Positions 35,246-47,203 of a stretch of 64,000 bases of DNA are shown piece by piece. Numbering within the stretch: the first letter of the stretch is position 1; each line of letters opens with the position of its first letter. Location of the stretch: NCBI GenBank assembly GCA_031216445.1, contig CM062206.1:23651501-23715500 (forward strand), in the 5' to 3' direction. A model generated the notes under the pieces. The model was not told the DNA's origin and made no database searches. It was given only the letters and a program-made list of their open reading frames with translations. The position numbers and the translations under genes were made by a program. The DNA is from Lateolabrax maculatus (lineage: Eukaryota; Chordata; Actinopteri; Acropomatiformes; Lateolabracidae).

Positions 35246-38200
35246 GAGAGACTAAATCAATAGCCAGTTATCAGATAGGGCTAGTTAAGGGCCTTTCTCT
35301 CTAAGGAGGGAAGAGTTAAGGCCTCATGGAAATTGCTCAGGGCAAAATTCATGTTTATTCACGAGCGCATGACATACACACACACACCCATACACAGAGA
35401 GATACACACAGTCTGGGTGCAGTTTAGTGATTCTGAAATGCAGCAAAGATCCGGCGGGCCATGCTGTTTGTTACAGTGCGTGTGTATGTGTTTTCTACAT
35501 TAATGAGTGTGTGCCAGTATGTATGTGTGTGTGTGTGTGTGTGCAGGCATTAGTCTGGCTGTTCGGCTGAATGAGCGCACCTGTATGCAGTTCTATTCCT
35601 GTCTGACTGCGGGTAACAGTGAGGCTCTCTTTGACAACGTGACGCTGTGGTTGTGTGTGTGTCGGCATGCGTCGCCTCCATGTTTACGTGTGTGTGTGGG
35701 CTGCTGAAGTGTGTGACATTTAATACTTTTGACAACGAGCCGGTGCAGGCTGGACCGGTGGGAATATTTCAAGTCAATATTTCAATACAACACCCACAAT
35801 CCCCCGCAGCCAAAGACAGGAAGTGTAAACAGGAGGCGTAATAAGCGAGGGATTTTGTCAGACTGAGGTGATTTATGGAGGTTAACAAGGTGGGTGTGTC
35901 TACATATGTGTATATGCACAATGTTCTTCAATGATTTTCTATAAATGCCTGTATTTTCCCTCGCTCTCTCTGCTTGTGTGCGTCATGATCCGCAGCCTGC
36001 TGTTGTAGCTTGGCTGCACACTCTCTTCCACATACAACAGCTGAGACATGTGATCAGGCTGTAAAGCGTAGGGGTCTACAACAAAGTAGTTCCAAGTATC
36101 TAACGCAGTGGCAGAAGGAAGGAAGCAGTCAAGGCCGACCACTGACCTGACAAAAAAAACAGTGTGCAACATGCACCCACATGGTAGGCTTGTTAAGGCT
36201 TTACAGCCAATATCTTTAAATGTGGCTGTTTATTAGGCAAAACAATTCTATTAAATTAAAATTAAATGACGGGACTGAGTATTTCTTTCCCAAAATGATA
36301 TCCCTGGCAGTGTGGATAATAGATTAAAGCACCATTCAAACCGTTATGTAGGGAGAAAAGTCTAATTAATAGATGTTATGTGAAAGAAAAAAAATTTAAA
36401 AAACTATGCAGGTTTTTTGGTGTCTAGTCAAACATTTATTCGGAGGGTTGGGTGGCATTGCCAGAATTACGATTCATGACCTCAGTATTTTTTAAAATCC
36501 TCTCTACAGACCTGGTTGCAACCCTGTCTAATAAGAATTACATTCATATGAAGCTAATATGTAATAGTGATTTATGTTCACTAGTACCTGAGGTCTGCCT
36601 ACCAATGCAGGTCTTGGCTGTGGTTGGGTCATGCTTAAACATCGGATACTGTAAGATGACTTGTAGGGGTTGGAGTCACGTTGAGTTTAGGTTAAGGTAG
36701 GGGCATCACATATCGACAGGGAAACAACACAGGAAACATCTTATATAACACAGGGGGAAATAAAGTATGGGAGATAGATAAGAGAGTATGAAGTGCTTGA
36801 CTCTGGCACCAGTGACTCAGGTCTGTGTTCTGTTTCATGCTGGATGTCAGTGCTAACTTCTGGGAAACCCCGTTGTTTTCCGGTGTCTTAAATTAATACC
36901 TGAGTCTACCACCCATGGGCTTAAAAAGTGGTGTTACATTGTATTGCAACAGTGACCCAGAGGCCCAAAAAAGGCATCAAAAGGTCCAGAAGAAGCTCTG
37001 GAACTGCTTTTCATAATCCACTTCTATGCTGTTGCCTTTCTATGTTTAGTATATTCCAAACAAATCACCGCTCCACCCGGTGAATTGCTAAATTTGTCAT
37101 TTCCAGCAGTAGTTTGAAGCTGTGGGGCAACACAAAGGTATGGTTTCAGCAAAGAGAGAAACTGTGAGGGTTTGGAAAATGCTGAACAGCCGGATCAAAG
37201 CCAGAGAAGTGGATTTGCTGCAGGTGTGATTTGAGCTGAACTGCTGTCCCCTAGAACAAGGTACAGAGTTTTCAGAGCCACCTTTAAGGAGTGATGGGGT
37301 GAGTATTTGATACTTGAAAGATAGATTTTAAATGATTCTCTACCCAAGTGGTTTGAGCTGCCTGAACCTAACCATACCTTAACTACACTTTAGTTGTCAC
37401 GAGTGGATTTTGCAATGCTGAAAATGTCTGAGCTTTTTCGGGTGCTTGAGTGTGGAACATTGGGAGGAGATTTTATCCACCGTCTCTGTTCAAGACACCA
37501 TGCAACTTTCTCCTGAGAGAAAGCTCGGGGAAATGCTAGCAATGTGGCCTTGAGTTATTAATATTTGGTCAAACTCATTTAAATGTTGATAGTGAACATT
37601 TTGTAGATTAATAAAACTGTTTGGCCGATGTGTTGACATCATTTTTCCTAATATGTACTTGGTTAATGTAAGACAGTTGTATATGAATGTAATTAGGAGA
37701 AACATCAGGAGTACATTACATTGTAATTTACCATGTACTGGTGTGATGCAGGACTCCCAGATAGAGCTAATATTCATATCTATCCACATTACCACACAAA
37801 AAAAACAAAACAATCTGAACTGTCCCTTTAAATTTGAAACTTAAAGATGCACTCTCACTTCCATGCTAACTAGCTAGCCGTTGTCCCAAACCTCAGATGT
37901 GACATTGCACTTAAGGCCGAAAGTGTGTTAGACTGTGAAGCTGAAGCCCACTCCAGTGTTGTGAAGCAGGCCCCTCACAGAAATGACATGCAACCGCATT
38001 TCAAGGTCATGACTCAAAGGAGAGAAGCCGCCTGTGTCGTATTCTAGCCCTGTGCATTCAGACCTTTAACATTAGTTTTGACGGATGACAAAGCAACGTA
38101 AATCTCGCAGGCGCCCTTGCTGCTCCCCGGGACGTTTTCCCCCTCAAACTGAGCCACGGGAGGCTGCAAAAACACCGGTTGGGGATTTCTGCCTTCTGAC

Positions 38201-38302
38201 TTCATATGCAACGCAGCGTTCAGTTAAGGTGAGGGTTAAGGCTAGCCTTAGGGGAAAGCAGTCAAGGCGGGGCCCTCACAGTTACAGCAAGGCAAGTGTG
38301 TG

Positions 38303-38322
38303 TGAGAGAGAGAGAGAGAGAG
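38303..38322. repeat. (GA)n microsatellite
   Basis: Ten GA units following a short GT run. Confidence 0.9.
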
Positions 38323-38895
38323 ACATTTCATCCCCTGACTGCAGGCATCATGTTGTACATTGATGCACAGCTGGATGCGTTCTGGCAACTGGAACTGTGA
38401 AACCTAACAGTAATGTGATGCGACTGAAACGGACATTAAGGTTGCGCTATAAGGAGCAGCTATGAACGGGAAATAAAATCCTTCATATAGACGGAAAGGT
38501 CTCTTCTGAAGTAATGAGCACGGGATTCTAATTGGCTGCGGTGTGTCCACGTATCCCCCTTCAACATACGGTACGACCAGGCGCCTCAAACTCTGCCGGT
38601 CAATCACTGTCACACACCCGGCTGCCGCTGACATCATTTAATTATCCAACGCTCTGACTGAAGTCATTTTTCTGAATTATTGCTGTTACGTAAGCTTCTC
38701 TTTCTCAAATATGCATTAGGGTTCTGTCTATAGGGAAACATCATTTATGTCGACTCAGACTAAGGTCAGTTCATAGGCGTGAGGTCGCGTTCTTTCACAT
38801 AAATTAGGGTCTGTTATTCAAATGAATACCCCTTAAAAAGATATTAGAAACATCTCTGCAGGGAATTTAGCTTAGAAGACACTGGGGATATATTT

Positions 38896-39252
38896 ACAGC
38901 GCTGGAAAGTAACTACAGTGAGTACATATACTATGGTACCGTATAGGTTTGAGGTACCTTTACTGTACTTGAGTATTCTAGTATCTAGCCCACTACATTA
39001 ATTTTTCATTCATTTCAACTTTTATTTAAGATTCTCTGAGAAATCATTAAGGTTGACCCTCATTTACAGTGATGCCGAGATTACACCATGGAAGGTACAA
39101 ACACACAAGGGCACTAACAAAATTACCTTCATTAGTAGATAGTAGAGAGTAAAATCACCTCACGAAATATGATACATTGTTAGAAGTTAAAGTTCCCAAC
39201 TGTATAACATAACAAGTACTTTTACTTTTGACCTTCAGTACATTTTGTTGCC
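38896..39252 (+). repeat. dispersed teleost repeat, apparently interrupted by another insert
   Basis: The ends GCGCTGGAAAGTAACTACAG and AAGTACTTTTACTTTTGACC, with TTGAGGTACCTTTACTGTAC and ACTTGAGTATTCTAGTATCT between, match a very common fish repeat rich in AGTAC words. The middle (about 39008-39110, with TTTATTTAAGATTCTCTGAG and GGTTGACCCTCATTTACAG) looks like a different element, so this seems to be a nested insertion. Confidence 0.55.
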
Positions 39253-39295
39253 AGTGCCTTTGAACTGAAGAAATAACACATTTTTCTTCTCAAAG

Positions 39296-39297
<2 letters not shown>

Positions 39298-39359
<62 letters not shown>

Positions 39360-39363
39360 TATA
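39298..39363. repeat. poly-A plus (AT)n microsatellite
   Basis: About 18 A followed by about 24 AT units. (AT)n tracts of this length can extrude as cruciforms and are often polymorphic or misassembled. Confidence 0.95.
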
Positions 39364-40887
39364 TCAGGTTGGCTTGGCTCCTCACATAGGCTATCTTGTG
39401 CCATCTGGAAATAAACAATCTCTTCACCACTCATCCAGACTATTTGTATTCTAACGCACGCACGTCGGCACAAAGACGAGTTTCCGAGGCCGCCACCTGC
39501 GAGCGTGCGGTAATCCAGCTACAGACCCGGTGTTCAGATCCTCCTCCAGCCTGTTCATCCAGATGTGCTCATCCAGAGCCATAACACACTAGTTTATATT
39601 AAACATGCGCATGGGTGATGCTGCAATTCAGGCAGACATGCTAACTAAAAACATGAAAAACTGACGGTAAAACAAGAAGAAAACACACTGTACGTCTGCA
39701 GCAGACATGCTGGTTGTTCTTTAGATTATAGTTTAAGGGAAATCCCACTTTCATACAACTTTTCTCTGACTGTGTGTGCAGCACACCCCAGCTACTTCAC
39801 ATGGTCCAATTGATGTGCATCCATTCACACCTGCAGCACATGCAGACATGCTGTATATACAGGAGCATTCAAGGCAGGAAGTAGAAAGGATGCGTTTATC
39901 CAGGAAGCTACTGAGAACTGATGCATGTTGAGGCTGGGAAAATAAGGTGTGTACAAAGTGTTCCCAGGGGCGATGATGCACAGCCTCATGCCGTCTGGAT
40001 GTAGGCTTTTATAGAAAATAATGGGGGCGGGTGTTGTGACATCTTTCGTATTGCTGCCAGCGTGTGTTGCCCTTTATTTGAGTATTTATCTAGTGTGACA
40101 ACATTGGACTCACTAAATTATCTACGAATATCTGGGAACGTGACAAGGCTGGAAACACAAGCATCCGGGCGATCAGCGGGGTCGTAAGTGGCAAAGGTGA
40201 AGGATGAACTTGTTACAGCCCAACCTGTCCATCACAGCCTCTTGTTGGCTTGTTTACCGCCTGTCTGATAGTCCGGCTGTTTGTTTCTTAACCTGTCACA
40301 GCAGCTGGGGAGCGTCATCAATGTCATCAAAACTAATAGAAATGATGGACAAAACTGTGAAAACAAGACCCATGCTGTAATCAATTGGAATTCAACCTTT
40401 AAACGCAGGCCTTTTACATGTAATAAAGCATTTTTATGTGTTTTTCTACTTATTTTACTAGTACGTCAAGGATTTCTTATGCACAGTGGGGTCACTCGTG
40501 CAGGGAGAAATTCACCAGATAAAGGCAGGAAATTTGTGAAGCGATTCAAATCGACATTGTCGCGTGGTCACCTTGCAAATCAACCAAATCCAATAAATCG
40601 TAGTTTAACCTCATCTTTATTCACCACGACATCACTTTTGAACCTAAACGTCTCGCGTGCCAGGCTAAATGCCAGTCTGAAATTACATTTTTCTTTAGAA
40701 AAAAAGAAAAAGAAAGGCATTCCTTCTTTCGGAATGGGAAATAAAATCTGAACTCTGATCACGTCCTGCAGCTGAGAATCTCATCACCAAGATCTGTCTG
40801 CTTCCAACTCAATGGCCTGGTTGAATAGTGGCAAGTTATTATAAGAGGAACTTCAGTGTTGTCTCAGAAGATGTGATGATTATCTCA

Positions 40888-41018
40888 GTGTGTGTTTGCC
40901 TTGTTTGGGTGTGTGTGTGTGTGTGTGTGAGCGCAGATCCAAATGATTTTGCTTTGCAGTCAAATAGCTGCATTAGTCATCAACACACACACACACCCAT
41001 ACAAGGCAAACACACACA
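40888..41018. repeat. inverted duplication of a GT-tract segment (hairpin)
   Basis: Positions 40888-40921 and the reverse complement of about 40985-41018 agree with a single mismatch. The non-repetitive core TTTGCCTTGTTTGGG pairs with TTTGCCTTGTATGGG and is flanked on both arms by GT/CA units. The loop is about 63 bp. Confidence 0.75.
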
Positions 41019-41194
41019 CACACATACATATCAGAATACATGAAAGGAGCCAATGCATAGTTAATGCTTGTATAACGCAATGTACAGCTGGCTGTCGCAG
41101 TGTGTACGTGTGTGTTCGAGTGTGCTGCCTCGCAGAATGCACGCGCGTGTGTGTGGGTCGGGGTGGTCATGATTTATAGCGAATATTACCAGCA

Positions 41195-41420
41195 CTCAGA
41201 GAGGAGGAGGATGAAGGAAGGAGGGAGAGAAGGAGAAGAAGAACAAAGGAGAAACGGAGACAGGTCGAGGAGAAGCAGGTGACGGAGGACGGGAGAGAGT
41301 GACGGAGCACGTGGGGGGGGGGCAAAATAAAGAATGGAAAGCATTGGGGCGAGCGGGGGTATGGACGTGCAGAGGGAGAGAGGGAGAATGAGGTGGCGAG
41401 AGATAGAGATGAGGGATGAA
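41195..41420. repeat. long purine-rich tract
   Basis: About 225 bp that is overwhelmingly A/G on the plus strand, including GGAGGGAGAGAAGGAGAAGA and a run of nine G near 41312. Such tracts can form triplexes and give long spurious frames on either strand. Confidence 0.8.
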
Positions 41421-41554
41421 GGCTTTTGCAATCTCACCCATGACTAAGATCAATGTAACCTTTCTGCCTGCCTCTGTGATTCAGTTTGTGAGGGAGTGTG
41501 TGTTTGTGCGTGTTTGTATGTGTGTGTGTGGGTGTGTGTGATTAAATCTTTGCG

Positions 41555-41556
<2 letters not shown>

Positions 41557-41589
<33 letters not shown>
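41557..41589. repeat. (CA)n microsatellite
   Basis: Clean CA repeat of about 16 units. A GT tract of about 11 units follows at about 41690-41711. Confidence 0.95.
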
Positions 41590-41591
<2 letters not shown>

Positions 41592-42500
41592 TCAGCATGT
41601 CACAATGTGCACACGTGACTGGACACCGGCGTGTGTGTGCGTCTCTGTCTGTACTGTTGTCGGATTGTGCCCGCCTTTTCTGTGCGGTGTGTATGTGTGT
41701 GTGTGTGTGTGCGCGTCCTTGTGATGGAGCAGGTTCGTGGAGCCAACGCAGGGGGTTAGGCAGAGCAGCTCGCGACCCGGCGGACGTTTCCTCTCAGCCG
41801 AAACGCATTGATCTTAATAGAGAGGAAGACAGAGGAGCAGGGGAGGTTGGGATGGTGGGGGGGGGGGTGAAAGACGGGATGAAGATGGGGGAGAAATGGA
41901 GGGGAACAGAAGTGAGCTGGGACATTAGTTGGATGTGAGGGGAAACAGGACAGGCCCAGTTCAGGATGGATTTACACAGAGGTGAGCGTCAGGGTGACTC
42001 GTACAAGGCTCCAACACTCATGAACACCTGGGGTGAAACCTGTTGGCACCGCGAGCACGACACATGAAAGACAACAAGTATTCTGCTGGGAGAATAAATA
42101 TTATTTAATTGAGCTAAATCAACGATACCAAAAAGTAAGGAGGAGGTTGGGGTGGTGCTCCACTGCATGCGTGAATATGATCGGGGCTTACTGGCTGTGA
42201 TTGAGCCAGTGAATGCGAAGAATGAATAACACAGCTGGAACCCGTCAGCTCAGCCCAAACTATAGGGCGACGCCTCATTATTCAAATAACAGGCCAGCAT
42301 GAATAAATAAAGTCTTTCATAATGGAAAGGGGGAGGAATTACCTGTGCTTCGATGGCTCTCGTGGTAAGTTCAGTATAAGCAACACGCTGTAGTCACCAC
42401 TCTGCCACTCTCAGTTTCTCTTTCTAAGTGTTAAGCTGCTATTGGTGAAACTAAACATTACGTGTACCGTACAGTATGTTGAATTTAACGGGTGGGCATG

Positions 42501-43480
42501 AAGTGTTCAGCTTGCATCAGCAGCAAATGAAAACTAGAGCAGATCAGAAATCAGACTGACATTTGAAAAAAATATGAAAAAATATACGTTTTTTAAAAAG
42601 TAAAAATATTAGGAAATAAAGGCCGGTGTTGAATATAAATTAATCTATTTGTACAACAACAGATTTGTGTCACACACACCTCTGCATTTCTGTGTTTTTC
42701 AACAGAAATACTGTTTACAGTCACTAATTTATTATAATTACTTTTCATTACTGTTTTTTTTATTTATTATTGGTATTGAAGCCCTGCAGGTGATTCACTG
42801 CGCAATGTGCATTAAAGTACAATCATAAAGACAGCAGGTAAACACAGAGAAAGTGTCACATTTGCATTGACAGCAAATTAAAACAGGTAGAGATCAGAAA
42901 ACTGGGAGATGTCTCACTAAAATATGGCAAATTTTAATATACTGTAAATTGTCACATACAAGCCAGTATTCCAATGATGTCAAAGTTTCATATAATAGCA
43001 GGTGGTGTGACCAGCACAAACAAACAAAGGCCAGACAAAGAAAATCATTAAGAATTCCTTTGATCCTAAAATTCCTACACTGATTGCTCACAAAGCTTTT
43101 TAAGCATGTTGTACATTTCCGCAAAACTAATTTAACAGAATCCTTTTAAACAGAAATACTGTTTTCATTCATAAAAGTCATTCAAATACTTTCCAGTGTT
43201 ATTTATTTTTTTTTATTCACGTCGCTTAGACTGTCAGTGAAACACAAGACGTCCTGCAGATGTTTTGCTTTGCAATGCAGATTAAGCGTGTTAAATTAGG
43301 AACAGCTAATTAAAAAAAGTCTCACTGAAATATGATAAAATATTCATTTAAACATAGGCAAAATTAGGACACACAAGCCAATATTCAAATAATGGCTAAG
43401 TCTCAAATAATAACACGTGGCCACACAAACAGACGCCAATAAAGGCCTGGGTAAAAAAAATGAAAGATTGGTGGAATCTC
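42501..43480 (+). repeat. three-unit diverged tandem repeat (period about 350-450 bp)
   Basis: Unit 1 starts at 42501 (AAGTGTTCAGCTTGCATCAG, then CAGCAAATGAAAAC). Unit 2 starts at 42851 (AAGTGTCACATTTGCATTGA, then CAGCAAATTAAAAC). Unit 3 starts about 43284 (ACAGCTAATTAAAA). Shared internal landmarks are AACAGAAATACTGTTT at 42702 and about 43150, CCTGCAGGTGATTCACTGCG versus CCTGCAGATGTTTTGCTTTG at 42784 and 43254, GTCTCACTAAAATATGGC versus GTCTCACTGAAATATGAT, and ACAAGCCAGTATTCCAATGA versus ACAAGCCAATATTCAAATAA. No coding potential. Unit length varies through indels. Confidence 0.75.
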
Positions 43481-46189
43481 TTCTACTCTGGTAGCTTAAG
43501 TGGCAAATTTGGAATTATTTACATCTCTACAGCTCTCATTCTACTGATACAACAGCATGTCACGTCACACTCACCACAATGCTGAGTATCAGAAAAACAG
43601 TTTTTTCTCTGCGCTTTCCTTGATAATACACCATATTTGATCAAAGCTTCCCATTAAAGGTCTTCCCTTAGACAACCACTCTAATATTGATTGGCTCTGC
43701 AATATGCAATCAATGAATCACTTTCTGCATGAGATTCGGTGACTGGTAATGAATTTTAATGAAGGGTCTACATCAGCCAAGTACATCTGATCGTGGTTAC
43801 ACTTCATTATTATTCATAATATTAATACACGTCTGTATGTTTCTGTAATAGTTATACTATGTATAGGGAATACAGGAATTTCCTTGATAGAAGTACATTC
43901 AGTCATTATTGATTTATTGTTGAACACTTTATTCTTCATAGAAATATTGAATAAACTTTCTAAACATATTTAACATTTTTGCATGCTCAGCTGACCTAAA
44001 AGGCTCTCTACGTTACACTAATTGGAATTAATCAATTGGAACTGTGCAAGGTGAACACTCTCTCTGTCTATTTTTACCATAATTAGCAGCCTACCAAATG
44101 GTTGTTCTTGCCAGGAATTTTAGCATCATTCATGATTGCATGGCTACCGCAGTCATTCCTCCAGTTTGGTGATTGGTGGTAGATGCACTCAGCACCCCTG
44201 CACCTAAAACCATTTGGGCAAAAGCATGTCTTTGCTTTCAGTACTTCCTTATTCGGAAGAATTATGTTTGTTACATAATGAGCAGTAGAAAGTGACAGCA
44301 AATAGGTTCAAATTTAGTTCAAGTCAACCTTTTGGGCATATGACACGTGTCTTTCTTTCTGCTTTTTCTAAGAATGTTACCGTGTGAGTCATAACGGATG
44401 TGCTGTACTATGTGCACCGTTTGTTGTGAAAATTTCCTCAAGTACAAAGCATTGCTGCAAACAATCTTTTCGTCTCTCATTCTCATGATGTGTGCTTTAT
44501 GTAAAGTATTCTCTGATGGTATTTGTCAGTTTTACAAGAGAGAAGATTTCAGGGGTTGAAGACTAACTGGTTGGTTTGGGAAATGCACGTCTGGTTAACC
44601 TTCCTGCCTCCATTAAAGAGCAGCAGATGGCCACTTCCCTGAGCCACCACCACTGTCTCCACACACGGGATGAGACGGTCTCAAGCCAAAGCTTGAGGAC
44701 TGGGTTCAGTTTTAAGCATGACCGATCTGTGAATCCAGTAGATTTAACAAAATATAATGATGTTTTTAAAGTGTTGACATTTATTTTCAGCCAAGTTTAT
44801 TGTCAACAATATGATGTATTGTAATGTGCCTCCCACTGGCAGGCTTTTTACAAAATCATTCGCCGCTCAGTGAGACAGATTAACAGATGAAAAACTACAT
44901 ATAACATCAACATAACTCTACCATACAGATTGATGAGCACCTTCCAACTACACACTCACACACAATGTCATTATGTCGTAGCAAAGCATGACAGGAACTT
45001 GTTTAATTAAAAAAAAAAAATGATAAAATGTTATACTGGGGAATTGTTTCTAAATTTTACGGGTTTTCGTTAACACAATAACTGTAGAGGTGAGTCAATG
45101 TAGCTGGCTGAGTTTTGAAAATCTTTGCCAGGATAACTCATCAGGAAGCCTGATCAGACAAAGACTGCCTCATACGTACAGTCGAAATTCATCAACACAC
45201 ATTGGGGGAAAAATGCTTCACAGCACCAAAAACTCACAGCGTGAATGCAAACACTGCAAAAACACTAACTGCAACAACGATAAGCACTTTCAACTCTAGA
45301 TGACTGTTTTATTCAGGAGCTTGTGAGCGGGGACGATGAATAATGAATGACTGAGAAAGGAATGAGTTGGGGCAGGTCGAGTACTTTAACAGTGATTAGA
45401 ATGACGACGGTAGCGATCATTTCTGTATAGCAAGTACAGTGGGTCATCAAGATGAGCAACTCCCAGGGGGGAGATTCATTCCTCAGCTCACATTCACATG
45501 ACACAGCGTTGATGAATGAAGCACAACCGGAGCTGGTGTATTTACCTCGGGGCTGTGAGCTGCGTGACAGGTCGTCTCCGGGTTTATAGAGCACTGGCAC
45601 ACCGGAGGTCACCAGTGTGGGGCTCTGCAAGTGTCCACGTTTCACTCAGCCTTGGAAATGTGAGAATGTTTCATTCATTTCAACTTCTCAAATCAAATAT
45701 TCACACACGGTGTAACAGAGCAGGGGAGAATGGCTTTTTCCTCACCTTCAACTTAGTCATTTTTCTGCTACTGATGACAATATGTGAGTTTCTCAGCGGT
45801 TTTGTGGTTCAATTCCAGGCACCGTCAGGAGCGTGTGTCCCTACTGTGAGCCGGAGACGTGAGAACAGCTGGTGTTACATATATGAGTGTTCAAAAATTT
45901 TGCCCCAAAAAAAAAGAAAATGCCCTAAACTTCATGATGCTTTTCATCAAGGAACCACAAACTTTGATCTCTAGAAAGAAACACGAAAGGGTCGATGGAC
46001 GCACAGTGCAAATTTGAGGTGCGGTTCATTGATTATGTTGAAAATTTGTTGCATTTTGTTCCTTAGCTACTAAGACAGCAGCTCATTTGTCAGTCAGCTT
46101 CTGGACTGCGCCTGGGACTGACCTCCAGATGCATTCTGCCAGGTGGGATTCCTATTAGATCATCACAAACAGAATCACAATACAGCTTA
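43481..46189. other. intergenic, one weak exon candidate
   Basis: No recognisable gene. The exon candidate at 45546-45624 is the only segment with coding-like third-position bias. Confidence 0.45.
45546..45624 (-). other. weak candidate internal exon, minus strand
   Basis: A 79 nt segment with a usable donor (CCGAG|GTAAAT, GT at 45545-45544) and an AG acceptor (CACTTGCAG|AGCC) reads open as SPTLVTSGVPVLYKPGDDLS and onward, with G or C in most third codon positions, unlike its surroundings. The acceptor lacks a good pyrimidine tract and no partner exon was found. I do not recognise the peptide. Confidence 0.2.
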
Positions 46190-46475
46190 ATAGCATGTTA
46201 AAAATTTGGCTCAAGGGGGTTTACAGCATACAAACACCCTCTATCCTTAGACCCTCAACTAGAATAAAGAAAAAACGCTTTAACAGGGAAAAAACCTGAC
46301 GAAACCTTGGGAAGATCAACAGAGGACGAATCCCTCTCCCAGGACAGGACATGCAATTCATTTGAGTACAGAACAGACCAGCATAGAACATAGTAATATT
46401 ACAGTATGGACAACCAGGATGACAAAATTATAGGTAAATTGTAAACAATATAGGTGCTTAAAATAACAGAATAGA
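46190..46475 (-). mobile_element. LINE-type 3' UTR fragment
   Basis: Plus-strand words TTTACAGCATACAAACACCC, CCTTAGACCCTCAACTAG, AACAGGGAAAAAACCTG, GAAACCTTGGGAAGATCAAC and AATCCCTCTCCCAGGACAGG are the reverse complement of a 3' non-coding region seen in fish LINE-type repeats. No ORF2 part is attached. Class assignment rests on memory of the family. Confidence 0.5.
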
Positions 46476-47191
46476 CCTGAGTCACATGACCTCCTCTCCA
46501 CCACAGAGACCTGGTAGGAAGCCAAACGACAAATTCACAGGAGCAAATCTCAAGCACACTGTTCACACAGGTAGGAGAAAATACACACTCACACACAGAG
46601 GGAGAGGGAGAGAGAGACAAGAGGAGGCTGAATCTCCTGGAGGACAAGGGGGGGACAGACCAGCCAACCAAACTGTTTAAAGTGCAGCAGGTGGAGGTGG
46701 AGATGTTCCATTGATGTTTCACCAGATGATGAGGTAAATGCTGACAAATGCATCTGTTACACAAACACACCTTGTGTTTGGGGCAGAATGCGTGAAAAAC
46801 GGGTACAAAAATCTTAGTAAGTCACAACCATAAATGTAACTAAATCCACTGACTAGCACCTGTACAGCCCACTAACATACCAAAAACAAAGTGTAAAACG
46901 GGAATTTGCGGTTTTATGAGGAGATATGTGCCAGCCTTTGTCTTGCAGTAACTTCTTTGTAACCCTAACCCCCCCCCCAATCAAACAGTTGGTAAACTTC
47001 CTTGAATTCACCTATAACTTCTCATTGCTTTTTTTCTGCAGTGCACATAGTGGATATATGTGTTTGCATGTGTTCCACTCACACATTCTGTCTCCTCTCC
47101 CCCCTCTTTCTGTCACTGTCCGTGACCTCTACTGAATAAAGGTCCTTCCCTGTCTACATATCTCTCCCCTTCACCCTGGACGTGTTCAAAT

Positions 47192-47203
47192 CCCCCCCCC
47201 CCC
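47192..47203. repeat. poly-C run inside a pyrimidine-rich tract
   Basis: Twelve C in sequence within about 47085-47300, which is mostly C/T on this strand. Low-complexity DNA. Confidence 0.85.

Larger units (their letters stand above)
30571..38895. other. intergenic, repeats only
   Basis: Apart from the MITE-like element and simple repeats listed separately, I see no coding region. 35020-35100 (TTCCTAATTAGCTGCCTTTC) and 42080-42350 further on have the non-repetitive, AT-motif-rich look of conserved non-coding DNA, which only alignment could confirm. Confidence 0.45.

Noticed and set aside
40281..40751. 156-codon plus-strand open stretch
   Set aside because: Begins at TTG with the first ATG well inside, no recognisable domain, no splice signals, ordinary AT-rich composition.
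41597..41938. 113-codon plus-strand frame near 41.6 kb
   Set aside because: Made largely of GT-repeat Cys/Val codons and purine-rich Gly/Glu codons; low-complexity artefact.
45516..45974. 152-codon plus-strand open stretch
   Set aside because: No conserved motif; the only structured part is on the opposite strand and is itself weak.
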